Positions 43,156 through 55,631 of a stretch of 64,000 nt of DNA are shown here, in pieces; positions within the stretch are counted from its first letter, which is position 1; every line of letters begins with the position of its first letter. The translations under genes were made by a program, and so were the position numbers. The stretch comes from Sanderia malayensis (lineage: Eukaryota > Cnidaria > Scyphozoa > Semaeostomeae > Pelagiidae): contig RQOL01000861.1 in the NCBI GenBank assembly GCA_013076295.1, forward strand, positions 186,001 through 250,000. The letters are read 5' to 3'. Under the pieces are notes generated by a model. The model searched no databases. It was not told where the DNA came from and saw nothing but the letters and a program-made list of their open reading frames with translations.

Positions 43156-43804
43156 CTATGTCTTGGCTGGATATGAATTTTCCTTGCTGTACTGGTGCTT
43201 GATATGCTTCACAGAAACATCTTCTAAGAATTTCAGACAATCTATATGCTTTGTGATTACCCTTCCTATGATTACTCCATAATCTCTCCTCTGCAATTTG
43301 TGCTCATTATTGTCAGGCAGGCATAAAGCATTGTCCATTTGTAATATAAAACTCTTTCTCTATTTCTCTTGAAACCAACTGGAGGACATTTTTCCTAATT
43401 TCTGAATGTTTTCATGCAGCAGTTGCAATCTGTTTATATGTGCCACGTACCAGCATTTTCCCTAAACCAGCCAGGTCTTCTGGTAATTTTCTTTGTCTTG
43501 TCACAGTAGACCAACAAATTTTAATAAACACTGTTGTCTTGCCACTTACTATTTGACCTGACTTTGGGGTTATACCCAATAATTTCATTCTGTAAGGACC
43601 AGGTTGTTTTTCTGAGCAGTCTTCGAACTTGTCGTTATTTTCGTCAAAGTCCATTGGTTCATCTTCAGAACCTGACTCTTTTCGTTGTCTTGAGATTTTG
43701 CTCAATGGCGTTGAGTGGCTAGGAATTTCCCCAAACAACAAGCTCAAATTTGGACGTTTTTTTCTCTCTTTGGACATTGCATGTTCTTGTCCAGGAACTG
43801 GCAT
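43156..43804 (-). pseudogene. Second DUF6589-type transposase fragment
   Basis: From 43804 the frame has an acidic linker (SGSEDEPMDFDENNDKF) and RKLPEDLAGLGKMLVRGTYK, closely matching LPSGLCALGKMLVRGTLK of the neighbouring copy. A TGA at 43412-43414 probably replaces a Trp codon. The frame then shifts to NEHKLQRRDYGVIIGRVITK and ISVKH-like KHIKHQYSKENSYPAK. These are successive blocks of one family, so this is a compacted, broken second copy in tandem with 41969-42940. Confidence 0.6.
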
Positions 43805-43959
43805 GTTATATCGAGTCTGGCAATGTTGTCACTTGCCAATTTAACGATATATTCCATGTCGTTCTGCATGCTAGAAGTGTAGAAAAATTGTGTCAGAATG
43901 AAGATAACAAATGTGTTAAATAGAAAAGACTGAAAATTGAATGGCATACAAAATGAGTT

Positions 43960-44160
43960 TGAATTACCTTAGTTTATTCTTTTGAATGTTCTGGTAGCTT
44001 GTTCTTTTCTTGTAGTGCTTGCGAGAGTAACTGATGTTGGCAGAGTTTGATTGTTAATTTATAGAGTTGCAGAAAACTGGTTTTACTGGTTTGCGCATTT
44101 GCTTATTGGCATGGATTTGGGCTTGATGTTATTTTACAGTGAATCATTCAAGAAAATTGA
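43960..44160. other. Spacer
   Basis: No coding signal. A terminal repeat of the upstream element would be expected near here but was not found. Confidence 0.3.
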
Positions 44161-44185
44161 GGTTTTTCCGGGCCCCGCCCTAGGT

Positions 44186-45720
44186 CTGTTGCGTGGAGAA
44201 ATGTTTTGATTACGTAAAGAAAGCAATTTTGATTGCATCCTATATTGGAGACAAATCATTTTTTTGTTCACACGTGAATGGACATGACACGATTGCGGAT
44301 GTAAATAAAGGTACTGATGCCATATGTGAATCGTTGGGTGCACCTGTTATTGACGCACAAATGTGTAGAGTGAAGTATCAGTGTGTATGCAAAGTATCAT
44401 TTGTTTTGGCTGATTCACTGTCCAATGAGATGTGTTCATTATATATCAGGTTTCAAAATTGACCCGAAAGCTTAAAGGATTTTCGAAGAAAGTCGTCACA
44501 GGACACTTGATCTTATCGAATGTGATTGGTTGGAGAGTGATGACTGTGTTGTGGCGGTGTTGTATGTTGTATTATTTCAACATGAAACGTATAAAGTTGC
44601 GTGGTGAAGGAGATCTTTTGTAATCAAGTTACTTTTGGAGATATTGTCTTAACCGCAAAAAAGTTTCTTTGGCACTTTGCTTTTTAAGAAAACAACGATG
44701 GGCGAGAAAAAATGTAGTGTTGTTTTGCCCGGCCCGGGGTGTGCGGAGCGTTGAAATTTTTGATTATTGAATGGAAGCCATTGTGATTGCATCCGAAATT
44801 GGCAGCGGAGATGATACAGTTTCTTATTTCAGTCGTGGCAACAGTTGTATGTGGGTAGGTGTGCCACCGTGAGCATTGAATTTGCTTCCGATTTTTTTGC
44901 TTCTGTAAATGTTCATTCATTCGTGCTTGGAGTTGTATAATGATATACCCTGATGTTAATTTTTGTTTCCTCTGCGCGATTAGTAAGGTTGTTTTTGTGT
45001 ATTGAGAAGGTGGCCAGTGATTGGAGAGTTTTGTCGATGTACGTCATAACATCACCTGTAGGTTGTAGTTCAAGGGGGTTGAGTTGGGTACGTTGTAAGA
45101 AGTATATGAATGACGTTTGACTTTGGGAGTAATGTCCCTGTTAAGATATTGGTTGTGTTGTTGTGTGTGGTTGCGGATGAAAACAATGGAGGTGGTGAAA
45201 TTGGGTGCACCTGCTATTGACGTACAAAACGTATATCGATGTATGAGTGTGTTTGGAAAGAAGTATTTATTTTGGGTCATTGATTGTTCATGGAGATGTC
45301 ACGATTTTGAGTTAAATTGTAAAATTTAGTGACGTTGTGGAAGGTGATTGGTTGGTGCGTGATTAATGTATTGTCGCGCGATGCTAAAGATTTCAAGTTG
45401 AAGGTATAAATATGCACGTCTAAAGTCTTGTTTTGTAATGTCGTAAATTTTGGTTACATCTGGTGTTGATGAGAATGGCGGAGAAAAAATGTAGTGTGAA
45501 TTTGGATGGCGAAAAAAGGTAAAAATGTTATTTACCTCAAATGTTTGTGATAGATTAGTTGTGATCGAGTATGTAAATAGATTTAAATGACAACGTGCAA
45601 TGTTATTTTCGTAGATATTTGTGTGGAAGGAAATTGGGAGTTTGAAGAAGCAGGTCGCCCGAAGATTTCGTTTGAAGCCAGGGGAGAATTTTATCTTCAC
45701 TGACTATAAAGGGGAGAGAA
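44186..45720 (+). repeat. Diverged tandem duplication of unknown function
   Basis: Blocks in 44300-44900 recur in the same order at 45180-45700. GGGTGCACCTGYTATTGACG occurs at about 44338 and 45203, GTGATTGGTTGG at about 44522 and 45345, and GCGAGAAAAAATGTAGTGT or GCGGAGAAAAAATGTAGTGT at about 44702 and 45477. The copies are diverged and offset by roughly 780-870 bp. At 45475 the motif contains ATGGCGGAG and is followed by AAAAAAGGTAAAA, a possible first exon with a donor, but no convincing protein continues. Confidence 0.6.
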
Positions 45721-47075
45721 TAAGGCAGCCGCAGTAAGTTTGTTATAATGTTGAAGCTTTATGTGAATTTGAATAGTTTTGGAAGGGTGACATATGTGAG
45801 GGTACATGTATACACATGTGACCTTTTTCTGCGGGAGAATGAAAGTAATGCACGTTCTCCTATTGGGAGAGAAAAGAAAAGAAGAAAGTAAAGTGCGGGG
45901 ACAGGAAAGGAGAAAAAGGAAGAGGGGAGGAGAACAGAAAAATAAGGGAAAGGGAGGATGGGAGGCGAAGAAAAGTGAGGGCCGCGTGATCCAGAACATC
46001 ACAATTAATAGGGTTGAACATATTAGTTTTTAATTAATCGTTTTTTATTATATTTATGTTTCTGAGTATATGGTGAAATTGTGTATTATTGAGTTCATTT
46101 TTCTGACCTGCATGATTGATATTTGAAGTACTGTGTTGAGAGAGTTATTGGGGTGGAACTGTAGTTTCTTGGTGTCCCGGTGTGCGTGTGCAATGGAATG
46201 GATACTGTTTTGTTGTCCAATTCAAGGGTTCTCGTTGTCTTGCGATGGTGTGTGTAAACGTGAATTAAAAATTTATTGTATTCCTAGAGTTAATGTATCG
46301 TTGTGAAGGATATATTGGTGAAGAGACCATAGATAACCGTTGGGTTACTTTTAGGAAGATATTCGAGTTCACAATGGAATGCGTAATTTGGGAAGCACTG
46401 ATGGGGTATAGCATATGAATGGCCAGATCTTACCTTGAAGGGCCTAAATCTTACCTGGCTTAGAATACAGCGCGAGAGTCATTGCGAACCTCCAATATGC
46501 TCTGTAGTACGTTAAAATCATTGTAATTGGCATGATTATTTGACAATACCTGCCCAATCGGAGCCGGGAGGGATAGTATTCAGCCGAAGAATCAGAAATG
46601 GGCAACCTGACTGCCTGTTGTTGTTGTTGATGGTAGAGATTCATGTTGTTGTGGATTTTACAATGGAATATATGATAATAAGACAGACACTAATATAAAA
46701 TTAATATATAGATGGAGAAATGGGTAATACAACTATGCAATATAAAACACAGAAATATGTTTAATATGTAGCTGGAGAAATCGGTAAAAAAATTGTGCAA
46801 TAATTAATACATGAGGGAATTACATGAAACTGCAAAATCTTCAAATTACAAATTGTTAAACATGAACTAAGTATATAAAATGAATGGCATGTGCTATACT
46901 CTACTAATGTACTTTCAGTGTCTTATGTGTTTATGTACAATAACATAATAATTTGTAGTTCAGTTAGTGTTCTCATTGTCCCAAAGAATAATACTTTAGT
47001 GTTGTTATCTTCTTGATGCACCATGGTATTGGGAACTGCGCACTACAATGTAGTACAGTTGTATGATGTTCCCTG
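45720..47075. other. No recognisable gene
   Basis: Includes a purine-rich stretch (45850-45980) and AT-rich sequence. If the Helitron extends this far, this is its 3' region, but no CTRR terminus with a preceding hairpin was identified. Confidence 0.4.
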
Positions 47076-47084
47076 TTCCATGCA

Positions 47085-47365
47085 CAGAATGAAGTGCTGG
47101 ATGGAAGACAGTCTGCATATGCAGAAGTCATATTGATTTTAATTGCAAATTGCAATTTGGCAGAACAGAACTGAGTGTAGGTTTAGCTGCAAATGCAGAC
47201 ATTGTGTTTGATAATTGTCTGAAATGAGACAATTTGACACTGCAGAACTGAATGCAGGCTGGTCTGCAAATGCAGATCCCGTGCCCAACTGCCCATGATG
47301 TGACAATTGAGGTAACAATGAATGCAAGGCAGTCTGTGAATGCAACTCCTTGCTGTTGTTTGGAA
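47085..47365 (+). repeat. Degenerate tandem repeat, about 76 bp x 4
   Basis: Units starting near 47088, 47168, 47244 and 47318 share GAACTGAATGCAGG...TCTGCAAATGCAGA with spacing of 74-80 bp. It lies about 440 bp downstream of the Helitron stop codon. Confidence 0.7.
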
Positions 47366-47803
47366 TCTACAACAGATAAAATCATGGCAGTCAGTAAACA
47401 TACAAATGGAAGAGGTCACAGACATGAAATGAATTGCATTACATGGTGGTGATATCTTTAAGGGCTGTTAGTTGTAGAAATGTGTCAATTAGATGAAATA
47501 ACAGAAACATGCAGACTGTTGATGCACATGTCCACCAGTGAATTTACTCTGCAAGGCAGAAAATAGTTGCAGCATGTAAAAGTTGCCAACAAAGAAGGTA
47601 TTTAATAGTTATTAGAGCAAATTTGTTGCATTTGAAATATGTGTCATGTGTGGTGTTGGGTTGAAATTTTGATGGAATCAATTGTGGGAAATATTGGAGG
47701 TTCAAATGTAATAGTATGTAGTTTCATATGATACAAACGAATTGGGGGCACCAAATGCCGATTGAGAGGTATTACTATTGCAGAAGTAATTGACATGAAC
47801 TGT

Positions 47804-50800
47804 TCATAAGACCTCAGGATAGACAACGTTCTTTGTCTTCTTGCTGTCCGGTATGAATACCTTGATTCCATCAAATGATTTTGCTCTAGACATGGCTACA
47901 TAGAGCTGTCCGTGGCTGAAGACTGGCTGTGGAAGGTAAATGCCCACATATTTCAATGATTGGCCTTGTGCCTTGTTGATAGTGAGGCAATATGCCAGTC
48001 TGATTGGAAACTGTTTTCGAGAAAGTGTGAAAGGAAGGCTCGATTCGGAACAGCTCATTGTTATCTTTGGAATCATGACTTGTTGGCCTCTGTGTGCACT
48101 GGTGATGATATCTGCAGTGAGGACGTGTTGTTTGAGGTGACGCACAATCAACCGTGTGCCATTGCAGAGGCCTTTTTTGGGATTGAGGTTTCTGAGAAGA
48201 ATGACGATTGCACCAACCTGCAAAAGAATGCATTGGAAATATAAGATCATTGTTGATGAATTTGTTTCTGAGTAGCTTTATTGATGGTTTAATCATGTCA
48301 CCTTCAGTTCCAATTTACGTAGTGGCATGCCGCTTGGGGTTTGTGCATTTAGGAACTCCATCGGGTATGAGTGTGCCTCTTCTGGGTCATCTGTGAGGAC
48401 TTTGTCTGCACTGAAGTATGTATGTGTTGGAGTTTGAAGTCTTTGCAGAATGAGTTTGTTGATTTCATGAGAATTCTCATTCTTTGGCGTTAGGCAGCAT
48501 CTTTCCGACATTGCTAGTGGATTGAGCATGAGATTAGGTTCACCTGATGTTGGATGTGGGTATATTGAGTCGATCATCTGTTGGCTTGAGTTGACACAAA
48601 TTCTGTCTGGTAAGGTGATAATCTCATTCTCGTCGTGAGGCTCGGTGTGATTGCCAATTCGCAGAAGCCATTCTGAAAATTCCTGATAGGTCGCATCCTG
48701 TATAGCCCGCATGTTTCTGTGAAGGCGATGCTGCTCAAAGATGCCCCAAAGATCTCTGATTTGCATTGACTTGAGGCTTTCTGCAACAATTTTTTCTCTG
48801 CCTGCTCTGCTAATGACAGGCAGCACCTGACGGAAATCACCTCCAAGAAGCATGAACTTGCCGCCAAATGGCCTTTTCACCTGGGTGATGTCTCTGAGCA
48901 AGGTGTCCATTGCTCTTAGGGCATTTCCAGGAATCATGGAGGCTTCATCCCAGATGAATAAGGTGGTGTTTCGTAGCATTTGAGCTCGTGCACTCTGTAT
49001 CTTGATGTTACATGTGGAGTTTGGTAGCAGCGGAATGGGAATTTGAAATGTGGAATGTGATGTTCTTCCGTTGATTAGAAGTGTTGCTGCTATACCTGAC
49101 CACGCCATGCACTGAACTTTGTGTCCCATGGACTGTAGGCTGTGCACCAGAGTGTTGTATAGGAAAGTCTTCCCTGTGCCTGCAGGCCCATCTACAAAGT
49201 AGCAATTCTGTTCAGACTGATTCTGCACAGCTTCAATGACTTTTGTGTGGATCTCAAGTTGCTCTGGGTTGAGATTGGTTAACATTTCCAGTCCTTGTTG
49301 CTGTTCAGTGAAGATATCTATCTGATCTGCATCTGAAAATGGATAGAAATGTCTTAAAATGTGAAATATAAAATTTGAATAGTTATGAAACTAGTTGACC
49401 CCAGGTGGAAAGGATGCTTACCAGGTGTGGGTATAAAAAAATTGGTAGGTAGGTCTGGCAGGTCAGGATAGTTGTTCATGGAGTGGCCGTGAACATGCAA
49501 AGCGTTGTCAATGTCGAGAAGGCACTGGTACATGTGCCTGTCTGCGAATGTGACTGTCGGATCTGTTAGCTGTTCTAGTCTGACGAAGTCCTCACTCATG
49601 ACATCAACAAATTCGTTGAACAGAGCTCTAAGATCTGATGGTGGTTGAAACATCAACAGTGTTGCGAAGAGCTCTCTCAACTGTGAAGGCATGTTGAAGA
49701 GAGCTGCTTCAGCCATACAGCGTCTGTGTTCGGCATCGTCTTCCAGTAATCCCATGGCCAGTGCAGCACGCTTGAATGTATCGTGAAGCTGATTGTTGAC
49801 TGTGCGAATATCTTCAAATGATGTTGCTCCACGCCGGTTGAGTAATAGAAGCCTGAGTGCGTAATTTTCTTCCTGTCTTGGAAAGGCTTGGTATATCCTA
49901 CCAATGATTGGCTTTGTTCTTTTTTGTCTTTTGTGCCACGCTCTTGTTCTTTGATTGTAGGTGTAGTACTCTGGAATTTCATGGTAGAGGTAATCACGTG
50001 CAGCTGGATCTTGCTGATTGAGAGTAAACCATGCAGTAAGACTCGTATTTGGATTGATGTTCTGAAGAGAGCGTTCATTGCCAGCTTGAAAGTAGACAGA
50101 GTTTTGCAGGGGAAGATGAGTCTGAAGGCGTTGGATAGCGTGGCTCTTTTCGTGCATGCTGAACTTCAGCATGCGATGTACTGCCTCGTGAGGGCCAAGA
50201 TATCTTGCATTGATGTATTGATGAACTTTGTTATGTTGGACATGTTGTGCCTGTTGCGGTTGATTTTCTCCGATGATTTCGACGTGTGCCATGTCTTGAC
50301 CTTTGTGAATGTACTTGAAGATGTACTTGACGCTTTTGATGGAGGAGCAAACTTCAACGTTTATGTGCGATTCAAATCGCAAAAGAAGATGGCGATTGTG
50401 TGGGACAACCCAGGTATCATTAAGCCGTCGTTGTCCCTTCTTGACACTGTTATGCTGGCCTCTACGTCTGTACAATGGATAACCATCAACGTTTGGTTCG
50501 GTTTGTTGTACAATTTTCTTGGGAAAATTCTTCTTGCACTTATTGTCCTCCATGCATACAGTCCGAGGGTTCAAATGCCCACATGGTGCGTGCATCATGT
50601 GTGTTTTGACCAACTTGCGATATCTGGGATGTTCTTGTTTGTTAGGAATTTCTGCTGATATCAAGTTGTCAATTTGTTCTGCAGTGCGTGGTTTGTCTTC
50701 CTGTGAGAGAAACAGAAGCATGTGTGCATGTGGAAGTCCTCTCTTCTGAAACTCCACCACGTAGACATGAGCTATAACCTTTCCGAGAAGGTTGTTGTCA

Positions 50801-52450
50801 AGGACTTCATGTAAGTGGAGCTTGAGCTGAAATACTCGAGTTACAATGTCAGGTCGATCGTTGGGCGATTGGTGTGGCAGGATATTTGCGAGGATTTCAG
50901 GCCACTTTGGATTAGCAGTCATCGTGAGGAAGATGTCAGGCCTGCCGTATTTTCTGACGATAGTCATGGCATCCTGAAAGTTCTGGTACATGTTTCTCTG
51001 ACTGCCTGTGAATGACGACGGGAGGATGACTACGCGACCAACCTGTATCTCAACAGGTTGGTTTGGATTCAGGGCGTTGGCCATTTGCATCTCCGTGTTT
51101 GCGCGTCTGTTTAGATGGTCCATCAGGCCTTGGTAACTGTCTACGCGCAGTTGCTGTTGATTTCGAAGTATCCAATTGAGCGTGTTTCCCTCGATCTTTG
51201 TGTAAGCGTCTACCAGGTATTGTTGAAACAGCATTGAGGCAGAATGAAGGGCGGAAAATGCATTTCTAACTTGAATTCGGTAGGCATAGAATTCATTTAG
51301 AGACACACGTGTGCGACGATTACGATGTTGATCTTGACGGCCGTCTTGCATGACCTGTCTTCGGATATCAACATTGTAGCCACGTTCGCCATAGAAAAAT
51401 AGCAATGGGTAAGTCATTGGGTCTGCTGTTGGCTCTGTTGCATAGAGTTTCATGTAGGTTCCATCCTTTGTACGTGCTTGAAACTCTCTATCAGCTGGAT
51501 TGGGAGCTCCTCCGTCGTGCGCAGTGTAAATGGCTGCAATTTCCCTTGCAGTTGGATTGTCGTACCTGCGATCTTGATTCGGCCTGCCTGTGACTACCAT
51601 CTTGAAAGTCGGTATTGGTTCGTTGTTTTCAACTGCTAGGCGTCTCTGCTCTTCCAAAATATCGCCCATTGCCTGATAGTGCTGCCCAAACGGGTTTACG
51701 GCCATCAGTTCGTTTTGCAGCAACTGAATGATGTTTTCCTTTAGATTTTGATTGTTGTCGACTCGTTGTCTCATTGCTTGACGGGTGTCCATGATGTACA
51801 ACTCTGCGTATTGCGCTGTTCTGTTTTCATTTGGTTCCTGAACGCCTAGAATGGAGTGAGCATTCATATAACACATGTTGCTAAATGAAAACAGAGGAGA
51901 CCATTGCGATTGTAAAATCAACAGTGAAGGTGTTTATACCTGTCATATGATAAGCTTTTCCATGGATTGTTATAACAGGCACTCCTCTACCTGCATGTGT
52001 TCTGAGTTGAGCTTGCCACGATGCAAATGCCATCATTGAGTTGTACTGCCTGAGGTTGGCAAGAAAATGCCGTGAATCGTCGGTTATTCCTTCAAAGAGA
52101 CCAAGAACGTCTGGTGGCGGTGGTTGAATTGGTGGCAACGCTATCTTGCCCTCCATGCAGCACTTGGTGTATTTCCCGCGGGCGTTGTGCTCCTCTTTAA
52201 AGTACTTTGCACCGCAGTGAGGACATTCTTTGGTCATTTGACTGAGCTGATGTCTTGCAGGCTGGAGATCCACAGGTTGTTGTTGTTGTTGTTCATTGTC
52301 AACTCTAAGTTGACTGCTGACTGGTTGCTGCAACCGGGCATGTGAATATTGCGTTGTTGAAAGGTGGGCACCGCAGTTGTTGTTTTCATTTGATTGCCGA
52401 GGGCGCTTCTGATTTCCACGGGTGACTGTAGCTGCTCGTTTCCTGGGCAT
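47804..52450 (-). mobile_element. Helitron, coding part (termini not located)
   Basis: The minus-strand gene encodes a Rep nuclease fused to a Pif1-type helicase, diagnostic of Helitrons (rolling-circle transposons). No other element interrupts it. Helitrons have TC at the 5' end and a hairpin plus CTRR at the 3' end, with no inverted repeats or target duplication. I could not fix these ends, which should lie beyond 52450 and below 47804. Confidence 0.9.
47804..52450 (-). CDS. Helitron Rep-helicase, four exons, apparently intact
   Basis: Exons 52450-51940, 51845-49422, 49332-48302 and 48217-47804 (minus strand) join through canonical GT-AG introns of 94, 89 and 84 bp into 4380 bases with no stop, giving 1459 residues. 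The order is basic N terminus, Cys module (CPHCGAKYF, YTKCCMEGKI), Helitron N-terminal domain, and Rep with HUH motif GLPHAHMLLF (about 50716-50740) and Tyr motif KYIFKYIHKG (about 50302-50335). The Pif1-like SF1 helicase follows, with Walker A GPAGTGKTFLYN, WDEASMIP, LGGDFRQVLP, and INKAQGQSL and YVAMSRAKS in the last exon. The Tyr nicks one strand and the helicase unwinds it for rolling-circle transfer. Intron phases (1, 1, 0) all preserve frame. This is the one element here that looks capable of expression. Confidence 0.9.
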
Positions 52451-52484
52451 GCCGGCCTCAGGGCAAACAGTGATTGCAACTTAT

Positions 52485-54800
52485 CTGAAAATGGGAGTTC
52501 AGTGTTTAAAATTTAAACGAAAAATCATGTAATGAGAACCGTCTCTCTCTGTCAATAAGTGCTTTCGACAAAAAAGTGAAAAACACTGACGCCTCCTGCA
52601 TTTCGAGCTTCAATTAATAAACGAATGTTTGACGGAATCAAAAGTTGAACGGATGAACATACCTGATATTATCTTTGCGTAGTCTGTTTTTGTGAGTTTT
52701 ATTGTAACTTGTGACATCTTATGCTAGGAACTAATAATAATAACGATATTCATGCCGTAATAATTGACAAAGATGTGATGCTCACACAGAATCACGATAA
52801 AGTAGATAGGGAATTTTATTAGGAAGAACTTACCGATAAATGAACAGCTTTTCAAACAGCAAATATAAATTGTATTGTCACATGAAGATTCGATGCTTCG
52901 ATACTATATAATGAAAATTGTAAAAAATTGTAAAATGAAGATTCGATGCTTCGATACTATATAATGATAATCGATTCGATACTTTAGCGTACTTGTTTAC
53001 TTGAAAGACTATGAGTAGTGATTGTGAATGGTCTGCGTGAACTGTCTTTTTGTGAATACTTGATGAAAGCGATCAACATGAATCGCCTCCCTCTTGGATC
53101 TATTGGCTCAGTTTGAGATCATTGTTTTGTTGTCATGAAATACGTTGAATGACAAATACCAAAATATATCGAATTTCAAATACTGACGTAAATCCTGACT
53201 CGAGGGCAGAACGGCTTTCGCTGGAAACAACATTTAGAGATGAGATCTCAGTAGTTTAGTTTAACTTGGGCACATCTCTGGAAGTAATTGGAACATCGAA
53301 AAGCGAAAAACACCGAGCTGCTGGGCGAGCTCCATGCTAACGTTATATGGAATTTTCGAAATGAATTTATGAATAATTGCGGAGAAAACCACCCGAGAAT
53401 GGAGGTGGAAATTTGCTTCCTGTGGCAAGTGAGGCCGATTCTTTTGAAAAAAACCATAGACTTCCTGGGAAAGTTTTCGATTCAGAAAAAACTGAATATC
53501 TCGAAAACGAAAGAGAAATTCACGAAAAGCAATTCTCATTTTACTTCCCAAGGATACGTCGAACAGATCGGTGCGTCTTTCGCGGCGCTAGACCGAAAAC
53601 TGTAGGAGGAGTTCATTGACAACGGAGGGCGAGTTTTCCTTTGTTTAGAGCACATCACGTGACGACAGCTCTTATATATTATAGATTAAGAGTTAAACTA
53701 GCAATAGTAAACACTAGAATGCCACACAGCAGCAATTTTATATGGAATTATCTTTCTGGAACAAAAGCGACACTGTCGAATGGGAAATGCTGCACCAGAA
53801 TACACGCATTTTTTTATAAGAAACCTGTGAAACTCTTTTCATAAAATTTTCTCATATTTACAACGTAAACAGAACAAGAACAATATTGTAATCATCAAAA
53901 TCTCAAGAGGGTCAGCTTCGTTTCCATATTCACCCTGCCTTTTCTGCCTTCCCTTTTCTTTCCATGAAACTAACTAATGAATAAATATTCTTCTTTGTTA
54001 GTCGCCTTTTTCACTTTGGGATTACCAGTTTCTCAAAATAGCTTTTTCGCGAAAATAAAATTTCACGAATTTCCAATTTTGAAATTTTTATCAAAAATAA
54101 ACTTTCGCGAATTTCATATTTTAGAAAGTTTCACGTAATAAACTTTCGTGAATTTTAAGCTAAGAACGCGAAAGTCGCGAAAGTTTCTTCCTGCGAAAGT
54201 TTCTTCTTTTGAAGTAATAAGAAACCGACCCCTAAGATACCAAAAAAATTAAGAAACTGTAGTAATACTTTCCGTTAAGTTTAAGAAACCGTGTCACCTG
54301 GTACAACAGGCAAATGGGTAAGTTTTGATTGTATTTTGAAGACGGCACTAATGGTTATTTTAAATACAATCGAAGACTCAGATGGAATTGACACGACATG
54401 GAATTGGCAATTGTTTTGCTATTGTTTATTTGCATTTAATTGCGATGTATCTGTGATGCATTTCCCACCTATTTTCACTTCCAAATTTAAAAGACTTTTA
54501 AGAAATTTTTAGTACTAAAATGACCATAAAGTTTGAGAAACTGAGCACTACTTCGAAGCCTAGCTTCTTATAAAAAAATGCATGTATTGCAATCACACAC
54601 AGATATGACTGTAATGACATGCAGAAATGACGGTTTGCATTCACTGCGCTGCGTGTTGAAAGGTCAATTTCCGCCAACAAAGAAAAACAGGTATGATCAA
54701 AACAAGAAACCAGTTGGAGCAATTGCAAAACTGATTGGTTGAAATTCTCAAACCGGTTTTAGACAAAATTTCGATTTTCAAGTCAGACCTCAGTTACCCG
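52485..54800. other. No confident gene
   Basis: Upstream flank of the Helitron and intergenic DNA. GCATTTTTTTATAAGAA at about 53807-53823 recurs inverted near 54565-54583, so a small TIR element may occupy roughly 53.8-54.6 kb. TAAGAAAC motifs cluster at 54220-54300. No protein motifs. Confidence 0.4.
52882..52967 (+). repeat. 33-bp direct repeat
   Basis: ATGAAGATTCGATGCTTCGA plus ACTATATAATGA occurs at 52882-52914 and again, identically, at 52935-52967. It lies upstream of the Helitron gene. Confidence 0.85.
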
Positions 54801-55144
54801 GGGGTGGCTATAGGGCCACACTACGTGTGGCAATAAATATATACAACAATAATTAAAGTAATATTAAACATTTAAGCTAGAGCCAACAATGAGACCAGAA
54901 AGATTTTTTGTTTTATAAAGTAATCAATTCAAATGCAAGAGAATAAGATAATTGCGATGGGGAGAAAGACCAGAAAAATTTTAAAAAGTAATTATACTAA
55001 CTATAGAATGGAGTTGAAGATAACAGACTTTAGAGACACTGAGATGGGAGGCTTCAATTACCACTTCAATAAATCCTTTTCAAATTATCACATTCAATAA
55101 AAATGTTTTTATGAGGGGGTGATTCATCACCCACACTCCCTCTA

Positions 55145-55184
55145 TGTTGAGATTATTCACCCTTAAGGATCAATAATCTCAACA
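55145..55184. terminator. Perfect 13-bp stem hairpin downstream of the RING gene
   Basis: TGTTGAGATTATT and AATAATCTCAACA flank a 14-base loop that itself contains CCTTAAGG. It lies about 60 bp beyond the stop of the minus-strand RING gene and could act in transcript 3' end formation. Eukaryotic terminators are not normally hairpins, so the role is open. Confidence 0.5.
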
Positions 55185-55246
55185 TGGCCGAGTCGAAAGA
55201 CCTCCCGCCAAAGAGCCCAACGATGCTCTGGTGAGAGACCCTCCAA

Positions 55247-55546
55247 CTAATCCCCGGAAGGAGCGTTGGCAATGAATATCTCAGGGGAGAGGATAACTTC
55301 CCTCCCCAAGACCCCCTCTGTGGTAATTGGAGTCACCACCTCAACAACCCCAAGGTCATCCAAATCCAACTCCGCCCTACAGTTAGGACAAGTTGGCCTC
55401 ATTGCTGTCTCTAGCCAGCAAAAAATACATGGTGTATGGAAGATACCCCCACAAGAGGGGCATCTTTTCATTTCAGGATCGGGAGTCTCCCCCACGCACA
55501 CAGTACATGGGGTCAGCTCCCCCGGAAATAAACGTATCTGCTCCAT
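55247..55546 (-). CDS. RING-type zinc-finger protein (terminal exon)
   Basis: The ATG at 55546 gives a 99-residue frame following a CTTTTTAG acceptor at 55549-55556. Cys/His positions are C14, C17, C29, C32, H37, C40, C43, C53 and C56, with FHTPCIFCWLETAM and CPNCRAEL, the signature of RING-H2/C4HC3 fingers. RING proteins are usually E3 ubiquitin ligases. The rest of the protein is acidic and unrecognised. It lies 1.6 kb from the polymerase gene of the Polinton and may belong to it or to its flank. Upstream minus-strand exons seem to exist (see 55632-56720). Confidence 0.6.
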   Translation of the reverse strand: MEQIRLFPGELTPCTVCVGETPDPEMKRCPSCGGIFHTPCIFCWLETAMRPTCPNCRAELDLDDLGVVEVVTPITTEGVLGREVILSPEIFIANAPSGD

Positions 55547-55631
55547 TGCTAAAAAGAAAGGAGAGTGTTCATTAATTCATATAACTATTTGTGAAAGTGA
55601 TGAAAGCTAAAGATAGAGTAAAGTCACTTAC

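Noticed and set aside
49888..50658. 256-codon plus-strand ORF inside the Helitron region
   Set aside because: Antisense shadow of the Rep exon. The minus-strand frame has all catalytic motifs.
47804..52450. A bacterial or mitochondrial origin for the Pif1-like helicase
   Set aside because: It is fused to an HUH Rep domain across spliceosomal introns, which is specific to eukaryotic Helitrons.
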